Assembly (NCBI GenBank): GCA_050184295.1
Contig: JBFXAM010000021.1
Span: 1-51,238 of the forward strand
Length of the DNA: 51,238 nt
Source of the DNA: JBFXAM01 sp050184295
GTDB taxonomy: Bacteria > Planctomycetota > Phycisphaerae > UBA1845 > Fen-1342
Direction: 5' to 3'
Below, one piece after another: positions 1-8,610 of the stretch. The notes beneath the pieces are model-generated. The model did not search any database. It was not told where the DNA came from and saw nothing but the letters and a program-made list of their open reading frames with translations. A program made the translations under genes and the position numbers. Each line of letters begins with the position of its first letter. The first letter of the stretch is position 1.

Positions 1-1
1 A

Positions 2-664
2 TGGACGCATCTGTCCGGTGAATCCCTCCAGGTGCTCGAGGCGCCGAATCGGGATCCGGAACGAGCGTTTGTCGGCACTGTGGCGGGGAACGACGTCGGA
101 GAGGTCTTCGCGCTCTTCAATGACGTGAACTTGCAGGGCCAGATCCGACAGGGTTGGGGTAGCACGTCTGCTCGGCTCATCTGGGCTAACCCAGACACTC
201 CCATTCTCGGATGCGAGTTGGACCTCCGCACCGAGATCGAGGGCCCGATTGCGATCGACGAAGACGGAACCCTGATCGTCTGCAATCGCGGCTACGTCGT
301 CGCCCTTCGCACGCTGCGCGGCGACCTGAACGGAGATGGATGCCGAAACGCGTTCGATATCGACGCGTTCGTCGTCGCCATCAACGACGAAGCGCAGTGG
401 CGGTTGACGTACACGGCGATGGGGCCCAACTTTCTGGGTGTGGCTGATTGCAACGACGACGGCGTGTTCAACAACTTCGACATCAATGCGTTCGCAGAGC
501 TGATCGTAAACGACTCACGGTGCGCGATCGGCTTTGGTGGTGTCGAGTGCGAGGGGGATCCGGGTGGTATGCCCGGCGGCGAGAGCGCGGCGTGCGGAGG
601 CGAGGACTGGGATCACTTCTGGTTCGTGATCAACTCTCTACGCCAGCAGTTCGGGATGGAGTAG
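2..664 (+). CDS. C-terminal part of a secreted propeller-like protein with NNFDID dockerin-like module (5' truncated)
   Basis: The frame is open to the left window edge, so only the last 220 residues are present and the true start lies outside. The segment before the module (WANPDTPIL ... AIDEDGTLIVCN ... YVVALR) resembles a PQQ/beta-propeller blade. It is followed by two EF-hand-like loops: GDLNGDG with NAFDIDAFV, then ADCNDDG with NNFDINAFA. Unlike the other family members here, about 40 residues follow the module, including a Gly/Cys-rich stretch. No function can be assigned; it is probably an exported or surface protein carrying the tag described in the findings. The next gene starts about 100 bases downstream on the same strand and carries the same tag. 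Confidence 0.75.
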   Translation, partial: WTHLSGESLQVLEAPNRDPERAFVGTVAGNDVGEVFALFNDVNLQGQIRQGWGSTSARLIWANPDTPILGCELDLRTEIEGPIAIDEDGTLIVCNRGYVVALRTLRGDLNGDGCRNAFDIDAFVVAINDEAQWRLTYTAMGPNFLGVADCNDDGVFNNFDINAFAELIVNDSRCAIGFGGVECEGDPGGMPGGESAACGGEDWDHFWFVINSLRQQFGME

Positions 665-767
665 GTGCAGGACGTTGCTAACCGGGGCGAAGTCGCCGTC
701 CCGGTCATCCGATGAGGGTCCGACCAGCGCCTGCACACCGCGGCGGTCGAATCAAAGGAGACCGAAT

Positions 768-2144
768 ATGCTTCGGACCACGATCGGCTGGGTAACCGTA
801 GTGATGATGTTTGTCGCTGTGCTGCCCAATAGTCTTGCAGAGGTCGTTCGGGATCGACTTGTCGTCGGGTCGCAGCCCTACGTGCGTTCGCAGTGGACGT
901 TCACGCCGCCGACGTTCGAGATCGATCTCAGCGCAGACGACGGCGTGGCGGCGATCAGTTGGCGGCAGGGGGGCTTCCCCGATGATCATCTGTACCTGCT
1001 CCACTGCGATCGATGGGGTGAGCCGCGCCACGCGCCGGTCGAAGTCGAGCCGGTGCTTGCCTACAACGCGATCCACACGCTCAGCGCGCAACGCGGCGGC
1101 GCGACGGTGGTTCTGTGGGAGGTGCGAAGCGGCGCGACCGCATCGGCGCGGGTTGTTTTGTCAAACGGTGCATTTGCCACTTCGGCGGTGACGATACTGA
1201 GCGGCGTCTCCGCGTCTGATACCTACTGGGCGACCACGCTGGACGCGCACCGCATTGTATTCTTCCTCGCCCGAACGGGCACGCCCTTTCGTACCCTGGT
1301 CCGCAGCTATACGTTGGACCTCGCCCCGCTCTCGGATTGGGTTACAACGTCGACTTTCCTGAATCGGTCGAACATGAATCCGCAAGTTGACCAGCTGACT
1401 GACGGACGCAGCGTAGCCGCGTGGACGAACTCGGCGGGCCTAGAGGACGATGTACTCGTGCAGCTGTTGTACCCGGACGGTACGTTCAGCCCCTACGTGA
1501 CGTTTGGCGCGGGTCCACCGCGAGTGTGCTGTCCGAGCCTCGCGGTATTGGACGACGGCACGATCGCACTGGCGTTTGGCGACCGTCAGACCGACGGCAG
1601 CTGGTACATGAATGTGCGTCGTCTCGATGACGCGCTGGAAGTCATTGCCAGCGGTGATACACGCGCGATCCCCGCGCGCGCGGCGGCCTTTTCTCCGTTG
1701 GGTGCGGCCACGATATGCTTCGAACCCACGGGATCGACAATCGCGCACCAGTTATACTCAGCCGATTGGACACCCATCGGCGACGTCGCAGACCTGACGC
1801 TGCCGGGCTCTGGGGAATCCAAGGATCACCAGGGAATTACCGATCCGGTGGCGATGGATCGGAGCGGCAACATCTGGCTTGTGTGGGCGAGCTACAACCC
1901 CGGCGACGACCACTATCTGACGACGCTGGCGCCCTACAACCCGGGCGACTGCAATCACGACCGCCGCATCAACAATTTCGACATCGACGCGTTTGTGCTG
2001 GCGCTTAGCGACGGGGCGGCGTACGAGGCGCGCTACCACATCCCCGCCGAAGTCGGCCGCATCCTCGCCGACGTGAACCTCGACGGCGCGCTCAACAATT
2101 TCGACATCGATGCGTTTGTGGAGTTGCTGGTTTCGCAGCCGTAG
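768..2144 (+). CDS. Secreted beta-propeller-like protein with terminal NNFDID dockerin-like module
   Basis: The start is ATG 768 because AAAGGAG lies just upstream (from 754) and the first residues form a good signal peptide (MLRTTIGWVTVVMMFVAVLP, cleavage near LA/EV). The frame is open further 5', but that part lacks these signals. The body of about 380 residues has repeated short strands with Asp-Gly turns (LDDGTIALAFG, DRSGNIWLVW), which suggests a beta-propeller or sialidase-like fold; I do not recognise a catalytic motif. The last 65 residues are the double loop: GDCNHDRR with NNFDIDAFVLAL, then ADVNLDGA with NNFDIDAFVELL, and the protein ends four residues later. It is predicted to be exported. 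A binding or structural role is more likely than catalysis, but this is an inference. Confidence 0.8.
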   Translation: MLRTTIGWVTVVMMFVAVLPNSLAEVVRDRLVVGSQPYVRSQWTFTPPTFEIDLSADDGVAAISWRQGGFPDDHLYLLHCDRWGEPRHAPVEVEPVLAYNAIHTLSAQRGGATVVLWEVRSGATASARVVLSNGAFATSAVTILSGVSASDTYWATTLDAHRIVFFLARTGTPFRTLVRSYTLDLAPLSDWVTTSTFLNRSNMNPQVDQLTDGRSVAAWTNSAGLEDDVLVQLLYPDGTFSPYVTFGAGPPRVCCPSLAVLDDGTIALAFGDRQTDGSWYMNVRRLDDALEVIASGDTRAIPARAAAFSPLGAATICFEPTGSTIAHQLYSADWTPIGDVADLTLPGSGESKDHQGITDPVAMDRSGNIWLVWASYNPGDDHYLTTLAPYNPGDCNHDRRINNFDIDAFVLALSDGAAYEARYHIPAEVGRILADVNLDGALNNFDIDAFVELLVSQP

Positions 2145-2237
2145 GGAGCCGGGAAAAGGGAACAGACAGGGAATAGCGACGGCGGGACGAAGGGAGGTAG
2201 GGACACAGGAGCACCGCACGAGATGGAGTGCGGGAAT

Positions 2238-2382
2238 CAGAGCCGCGGGCGCAAGCCCGCGATTGCCGTCGTTGCATGGCCTGAGTGGCTGGCGCAAGCC
2301 CGCGATTCCGATGCGCACGAGAGACGCCGCCGACTCAAGCCGCTCAACGACCGGAATCGCGGGCTCGCGCCCGCGGCTCCGA
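2238..2382. repeat. Cluster of three GC-rich palindromic repeats (family A)
   Basis: Three copies lie in the 304-base gap before lpxI, at about 2238-2266, 2289-2310 and 2352-2382. The core is AGCCGCGGGCGCAAGCCCGC or its reverse complement, and each copy can fold into a GC hairpin. Similar copies occur at 13290-13320 and 13386-13415. The flank GTCGTTGC following the first copy also follows the 13.3 kb copy. No ORF in the gap is convincing. Confidence 0.75.
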
Positions 2383-2413
2383 TCGGCCCGGCCCGCCGCT
2401 GGCGCGGCGGGTT

Positions 2414-2442
2414 CTGACGGAGGCGCTCGGACGGATTACATT
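2414..2442 (+). promoter_or_regulatory. Candidate promoter for a leaderless lpxI mRNA
   Basis: CTGACG (2414-2419), a 17-base spacer and TACATT (2437-2442) resemble a sigma-70 type promoter. Only six bases separate the -10 box from the ATG at 2449 and there is no Shine-Dalgarno, so transcription would begin at or next to the start codon. Confidence 0.45.
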
Positions 2443-2448
2443 GAGCGC

Positions 2449-3303
2449 ATGTCCCACGACCCGACCGCATCGCCGCTGGGTCTGATCGCCGGCGCCGGCG
2501 AGTTGCCGCTGCTCATCGCCGACAACGCCGCCGCGGCCGGCCGGCCGCTGATCGTTGTCGCGCTGCGCGGGTGGGCGGACCCGCGCTTGCGCGCGCGGGC
2601 GGCGTACTTTCGCTGGCACGGCGTGGCGCGGCTCGGGGGATGGATTCGCACGCTGCGGCGGTTGGGCTGTCGCGAAGTGGTGATGGTCGGGCGCGTCCGC
2701 AAGGCGGACATGTTCGCCGGCCCGCGCTGGCGGCAGTGGCTACAATACGTGCCCGACTGGACGAGCGTGCGTGTCTGGTACTTCCGCGCGCGGGACAAGC
2801 GGAACGACACGCTGCTGGGCGCCGTGGCCGACGAATTGGGCCGCCGGGGCATCACGATGATCGACTCGACGAAGTACTGCCCGGAAACGCTCGCGCCCGC
2901 GGGCGTTTTGACCCACGGCGCGCCGCCGGCGCGCGTCCTCGCGGACGCGGAGTTCGCCTGGCCGATCGCGCGGCAGATCGGGTCGCTCGACGTGGGGCAG
3001 GCGGTCGCGGTGAAGGAGCGCGAGATCATCGCGGTCGAGGCGATCGAGGGCACCGACGCGCTGATCGAACGCACCGGGCGGCTGTGCCCCAGCGGCGGCT
3101 GGACGCTCGTCAAGGTCGCCAAACCGAACCAGGACATGCGCTTCGACGTGCCCACGATCGGACCGCAGACGATCGAGAACCTGCACCAGGCGGGGGCGGT
3201 CGCACTGGTGGTCGAGGCCGGCAAGACCATCGTGCTGGAGCGCGAGCGAACGCTGCGACTTGCGGAGAAGCATGGGATCGCGGTGATCGGACGGAGCGAG
3301 TGA
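2449..3303 (+). CDS. lpxI: UDP-2,3-diacylglucosamine pyrophosphatase LpxI (DUF1009)
   Basis: LpxI hydrolyses UDP-2,3-diacylglucosamine to lipid X and UMP in lipid A synthesis and is the alternative to LpxH. The 284-residue protein begins with the family opening LGLIAGAGELPLLIADNAAA, has the N-terminal half motif GCREVVMVGRVRK, and the C-terminal half has AVKEREIIAVEAIEGTD, VKVAKPNQDMRFDVPTIG and a final EAGKTIVLER. Length and both halves match the family. The ATG at 2449 starts exactly at the conserved N-terminus; longer in-frame starts run through repeat DNA. folD follows after 23 bases, so the two are probably co-transcribed. Its presence implies an LPS-type outer membrane. Confidence 0.92.
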   Translation: MSHDPTASPLGLIAGAGELPLLIADNAAAAGRPLIVVALRGWADPRLRARAAYFRWHGVARLGGWIRTLRRLGCREVVMVGRVRKADMFAGPRWRQWLQYVPDWTSVRVWYFRARDKRNDTLLGAVADELGRRGITMIDSTKYCPETLAPAGVLTHGAPPARVLADAEFAWPIARQIGSLDVGQAVAVKEREIIAVEAIEGTDALIERTGRLCPSGGWTLVKVAKPNQDMRFDVPTIGPQTIENLHQAGAVALVVEAGKTIVLERERTLRLAEKHGIAVIGRSE

Positions 3304-3326
3304 GCTGGCGAAATTGAAGGATCTCG

Positions 3327-4208
3327 ATGCCCGCACGGATTCTTGACGGCGCTGCCTACGCGGCGGAGATTCGCGCCGAGGTCGAGCGCCAGGCGCGCGA
3401 GCTGACGCGCGGCAGTCGACCGATTCGCCTGTGCGCCGTGCTGGCGGGCAGCGATGCCGCCGGGCGGCTTTATGCGGGTTCGCAGGCGCGGCAGTGCGCG
3501 CAGGTGGGAATCGAGTACTCGCTCGTCGAACTGCCCGACTCGACTGACGAAGCGGCGTTGCTTGCTTGCATCGATCGGCTCAACGCCGACCCCAACGTCA
3601 CCGGCATCATGCTGCACCTGCCGCTGCCGAACGGCATCGACGCGGCGAGCGCGCAGTATCGCATCGACCCGTACAAGGATGTTGAGGGCGTCAACCCGGC
3701 GAACATCGGATTCCTCTTTTACGGCGAACCGATCATCGCGCCGTGCACGGCGCTCGCGGTGAATGAGCTGATTCGTCGCACGGGGCTCGCGCTGCCCGGC
3801 GCTCACGCGGTCGTGGTGGGTCAGAGCCGCATCGTCGGCAAGCCGATCACGATGTTCCTCATGTCGCAGCTCGCGACCGTAACGGCGTGCAACATCCACA
3901 CGCAGGACGCACCGGCGCTCACACGCTCGGCCGACCTCCTGGTCGTCGCGATCGGCAAGCCGCGCGCCATCGGGGCGGCGTACGTCCGGCCCGGCGCGGT
4001 CGTGATCGATGTCGGGATCAACTCGGTGACGGAGCTGGGGCGCGACGGCGCGATGATGCGCAAGACGGTCGGCGACGTGGACTTCGACGCGGTGGCCCCG
4101 CTGGCGTCGGCGATTACTCCGGTTCCGGGCGGCGTCGGACCTCTGACCGTCGCGATGCTGCTGCGGAACACGGTCGAAGCGGCCCGCAAGCAGCGCGCCC
4201 GCTCGTGA
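3327..4208 (+). CDS. folD: FolD-family methylenetetrahydrofolate dehydrogenase, catalytic Lys replaced
   Basis: FolD normally oxidises 5,10-methylene-THF to methenyl-THF with NADP and then hydrolyses it to 10-formyl-THF. The 293-residue length, the KDVEGVNPANIG block (117-128), the nucleotide-binding VVVGQSRIVGKP (162-173) and the signature TPVPGGVGPLTVAML are all typical. The YxxxK active-site pair reads Y49-A-G-S-Q53, so the catalytic Lys is Gln, and the conserved Gln of the Q-L-P-L-P motif is His97 (LHLPLP). Asp118 is kept. From known mutants and yeast MTD1, loss of this Lys removes cyclohydrolase but can leave dehydrogenase activity, so I infer a monofunctional dehydrogenase. The ATG at 3327 has GAAGG seven bases upstream. 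Confidence 0.9.
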   Translation: MPARILDGAAYAAEIRAEVERQARELTRGSRPIRLCAVLAGSDAAGRLYAGSQARQCAQVGIEYSLVELPDSTDEAALLACIDRLNADPNVTGIMLHLPLPNGIDAASAQYRIDPYKDVEGVNPANIGFLFYGEPIIAPCTALAVNELIRRTGLALPGAHAVVVGQSRIVGKPITMFLMSQLATVTACNIHTQDAPALTRSADLLVVAIGKPRAIGAAYVRPGAVVIDVGINSVTELGRDGAMMRKTVGDVDFDAVAPLASAITPVPGGVGPLTVAMLLRNTVEAARKQRARS

Positions 4209-4244
4209 CGCGGCGCAACGGCCATCGACGGCACGCGGCCCCGC

Positions 4245-5861
<1,617 letters not shown>

Positions 5862-6185
5862 CGATGTGCTCCTTTCGCCGCGGCGATGGCATCGGTGTGA
5901 ACGACCGACGAGGGGACACGCGCAGCGTACCACCCGCAGCGCGCCCTCACCAGCGCGCCGCGCAACCAGACCGACGCGCCGCAACACGCGGCGTCCGACG
6001 GCATCGCGATCCGGCGTCGCCGCACCGAACCGCGCCGCGGCGGCGATTGCGGCGACTTCGGCCCGGACGGGCAATCGTTGCACCCCGCCGACACCGACGC
6101 GCCTAAGATGCATCAAAGCGTTGACCGCCGCTCCGGCCCCGCGCGGGGTGCGGAACCGCGGCGGCGAAGCCCCGGAGCGAACGAA
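5862..6185. other. Divergent intergenic region between aceB and msrBA
   Basis: This 324-base gap holds the ribosome binding sites of both flanking genes (AAAGGAG for aceB, GGAG at 6174-6177 for msrBA). I see no clear -35/-10 pair, repeat or convincing small ORF in it. Confidence 0.5.
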
Positions 6186-7298
6186 ATGCGCTGGCCATCC
6201 CGCACGCGGCAGACGCTGAGTCATCGGCGGAGCACGCTGGTCATCCTGATGCTGTCCGTGCTGCCCGTCGGCGGCGGGTGCGAGCGCGCCGGCGCGCAGG
6301 AGCGCGCGTCGACGATGTCGTCTGGTTCAAACCGCACACCCGCGAAAGGGGAATCGGCCGTGCGTTACTCGAAATCGGCTTATGACATCACGCCGCTCTC
6401 GCGCGAGCGCGTCGCCGAGCTGGCGAAGGGGCTGAGCGAGGAGTCGTATCGCGTGACGCAGAAGGCGGGCACCGAGGCGCCGTTCTGCGGCAACCTGCTC
6501 GATAACAAGAAAGAGGGCGTTTATTGCTGCATCGTGTGCGGCCTGCCGCTGTTTTCGAGCGAGCACAAGTTCAACTCGGGCACGGGCTGGCCGAGCTTCT
6601 TTCGCGAGTTCGACGCGGAGCACGTGGCGCGCAAGGCGGATCGCGCGCACGGCATGGTGCGCACCGAGATCAACTGCGCCCGCTGCGATGCGCACCTTGG
6701 ACACGTCTTCGACGACGGCCCGAAGCCCACCGGCGAGCGCCATTGCCTGAACTCCGCGTCGCTGAAGTTCGTCGAGAAAGGCGCGGAGCTCCCGCCGGAG
6801 AGCCGGCCCGCGCAGACCGAGACCGCGTACTTCGCCGCCGGCTGCTTCTGGGGCGTCGAGCACTACTTCCAGAAAGGCCCCGGCGTGATCGACGCAGTCA
6901 GCGGCTATATGCAGGGCCGCACCGAGAACCCGACGTACAAGGACGTTTGCTACAAGGAGACGGGCCACGCCGAAACGGTGAAGGTCGTGTTCGATCCCAA
7001 GCGCGTCAGCTACCGGCGTCTGCTCGAGGCGTTCTTCGTCATGCACAACCCGACCGAGCTTAACCGTCAGGGGCCGGACGTCGGCGAGCAGTATCGCTCC
7101 GGCATCTGGACGACGAGCGACGAACAGCGGCGCGTTGCCGAGGAGTTCATCAAGGAGCAGCAGGCGAGCGAGCGCTTCCGCGGACAGAAGATCGTGACGC
7201 AGGTCGAGCCGGCCAAGACGTTCTACGCCGCCGAGGAATATCACCAGGATTACATCGTGAAGACCGGGCGGGCGTGTCACGTGCGGAATCCGTGGTGA
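6186..7298 (+). CDS. msrAB: Fused peptide methionine sulfoxide reductase, MsrB-MsrA order, exported
   Basis: The protein repairs methionine-R- and S-sulfoxides. Residues 60-200 are MsrB: zinc cysteine pairs C115-x2-C118 and C164-x2-C167, FNSGTGWPSF (128-137), HVFDDGP, and catalytic Cys187 in RHCLNSASL. Residues 212-370 are MsrA: catalytic Cys220 in GCFWGVEHYF, then DAVSGYMQG, HNPTELNRQGPDVGEQYRS and YHQDYI. The B-then-A order is the reverse of Neisseria PilB. The first 32 residues contain a basic start, a hydrophobic stretch (STLVILMLSVLPVGGG) and then Cys32, which suggests a signal sequence and possibly a lipoprotein, although the lipobox (VGGGC) is not canonical. ATG 6186 has GGAG eight bases upstream. 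Confidence 0.92.
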   Translation: MRWPSRTRQTLSHRRSTLVILMLSVLPVGGGCERAGAQERASTMSSGSNRTPAKGESAVRYSKSAYDITPLSRERVAELAKGLSEESYRVTQKAGTEAPFCGNLLDNKKEGVYCCIVCGLPLFSSEHKFNSGTGWPSFFREFDAEHVARKADRAHGMVRTEINCARCDAHLGHVFDDGPKPTGERHCLNSASLKFVEKGAELPPESRPAQTETAYFAAGCFWGVEHYFQKGPGVIDAVSGYMQGRTENPTYKDVCYKETGHAETVKVVFDPKRVSYRRLLEAFFVMHNPTELNRQGPDVGEQYRSGIWTTSDEQRRVAEEFIKEQQASERFRGQKIVTQVEPAKTFYAAEEYHQDYIVKTGRACHVRNPW

Positions 7299-7339
7299 CG
7301 CGCGGCCAAACGCGGCGCGGCCGCTGCGCCCGTGCGAGG

Positions 7340-7540
7340 TTGTCGCGACTTCCGCCGGGAGGGCGATTGATCGTAGCCGGCGACTTCAGCAGGTAGGGCA
7401 GGTCGCGGCCGTCTGCGACCTGCCGCTCGACGTGCGATGACGCGGCGCAGGGTTTTCGCGCGGTGCGAGGCAGACGGCAGGTCGGCCCGCGATCGTCTTG
7501 GCGCGCAACGGCGCGTGCCGCAACGGGCCGACCTGCCCAA
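7340..7540. repeat. Composite palindromic repeat, family B, copy 1
   Basis: The element begins with GATCGTAGCCGGCGACTTCAG and contains two perfect inverted repeats. One has arms GGCAGGTCGC / GCGACCTGCC (7397-7424, 8-base loop). The other has 14-base arms GGCAGGTCGGCCCG (7476-7489) and its complement (7524-7537). The same arrangement recurs at 8240-8432. The gap 7299-7655 holds no other feature I can support. Confidence 0.8.
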
Positions 7541-7655
7541 ACTGCTGAACACCGAAGGCTGATCGCCGAACGCCGAAGGTCAGGCGTTGGGTGCCATGCC
7601 GACGGCTCTTGCGTCGGCATACTTTGAGCGAACGAGACGCGTTCGCCCGCACGGA

Positions 7656-7684
7656 TTGAAGCGGTAGGCAGGGCGTGGCTACAC
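7656..7684 (+). promoter_or_regulatory. Candidate promoter for a leaderless mRNA
   Basis: TTGAAG (7656-7661), a 17-base spacer and TACACT (7679-7684) fit a sigma-70 type promoter. The ATG follows after seven bases and there is no Shine-Dalgarno, so the transcript would be leaderless or nearly so. Confidence 0.5.
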
Positions 7685-7692
7685 TGCTCGTC

Positions 7693-8307
7693 ATGTCCGA
7701 CGGCACGCGTCGCACGAGACCGTCGATCTTCGAGCGGTTGTTCGGCTACATTCCGGCCGGGCTGGAAGTCGACCCCGCCGCGTTTCCCGAAACTGAGTTT
7801 CCCGTTGCTTGTCTCGAATGCGGCTACATGCTGCACAGCATCGCCCAGGGGCGCTGTCCGGAGTGCGGCACGGCGTTTTCTCGCGGCAATCTGCTCGTGC
7901 GGATCTACGCGCGCGGCGAGCGGCCGCGCGGCGATCGAGTGGGCCGACTGCGCCGCACCCTGTTCTGCGCGGTCATGTTTCCGTCATGGTTGCTCATCGC
8001 GTCGCCGTTTCTCCTCGCGGGCGCGGATCGCTTAATCGGTTCGACCACGTTTCGTCACTCCGTCGCGCTCGCGAGTGATTACTCGATCGTCGTCATTATC
8101 GTAGCGCCATTGCTCGTGTCGCTGAATCTCGTGCTGGTCATCCTGTACTTCGTTTCGCTGCCGCACTTTGCGCTGGGGCGGCGCGTGCGGGACGCCGCAC
8201 GACGGATGCGCCGCAAGGTGCGACTCCCGCGAAGGACACGCGCCAGCAAGGCGCGCAATCGTAGCCGGCGACTTCAGTCTCCAGGGCTCGCGAAGTGCAG
8301 CAGGTAG
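7693..8307 (+). CDS. Zinc-ribbon membrane protein of unknown function
   Basis: This 204-residue protein has a short zinc ribbon, C-L-E-C-G ... C-P-E-C-G (about residues 38-58), typical of small planctomycete membrane proteins whose role is unknown. Two hydrophobic segments follow, about residues 95-115 (AVMFPSWLLIASPFLLAG) and 130-158 (IVVIIVAPLLVSLNLVLVIL), then a strongly basic tail. I chose ATG 7693 over GTG 7675 because a good -35/-10 pair ends seven bases before it. The last 20 or so codons and the stop codon lie inside repeat copy 2 (8240-8432), so the repeat has supplied the C-terminus. No function can be named. Confidence 0.65.
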   Translation: MSDGTRRTRPSIFERLFGYIPAGLEVDPAAFPETEFPVACLECGYMLHSIAQGRCPECGTAFSRGNLLVRIYARGERPRGDRVGRLRRTLFCAVMFPSWLLIASPFLLAGADRLIGSTTFRHSVALASDYSIVVIIVAPLLVSLNLVLVILYFVSLPHFALGRRVRDAARRMRRKVRLPRRTRASKARNRSRRLQSPGLAKCSR

Positions 8308-8432
8308 GGCAGGTCGCGGCCGTCTGCGACCTGCCGCCGGGCGTGCGATGGCGCCGCGCCGGCAAACGGCAGGTCGGCCCGCGATCGTCTTGGCGCGCCA
8401 TGGCGCGTGCCGCAACGGGCCGACCTGCCCTA
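8240..8432. repeat. Composite palindromic repeat, family B, copy 2
   Basis: This closely matches the copy at 7340-7540: the same CGTAGCCGGCGACTTCAG opening, the 10-base-arm palindrome (8308-8335) and the 14-base-arm palindrome (8368-8381 with 8416-8429), with the same interior ending in GCGATCGTCTTGGCGCGC. An extra 17 bases or so follow the opening. The element starts inside the upstream gene and its GGTAGGGC supplies that gene's TAG stop. Confidence 0.8.
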
Positions 8433-8500
8433 CCCGGCTGCCCTACCTGCTCGCATCACCGGCGACACCCGACGCCGCCGTAAGATGGCGTTCCTCGCCT

Positions 8501-8570
8501 GGAGGGCGAGCGATCGTACCCGGCGAGTGCGTAGTGCGTAGGGCAGGTCGCGGCCGTCTGCGACCTGCCG
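8501..8570. repeat. Short palindromic repeat, family B, copy 3
   Basis: It has the opening GGAGGGCGAGCGATCGTACC followed by the 10-base-arm palindrome GGCAGGTCGC / GCGACCTGCC at 8542-8569. The second, longer palindrome is absent here. It sits just downstream of the minus-strand TPR-like gene. Confidence 0.75.
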
Positions 8571-8610
8571 CTCGACTCGAAAGCGCGGCACCGCGCCCTG
8601 CCGCTCGGCT

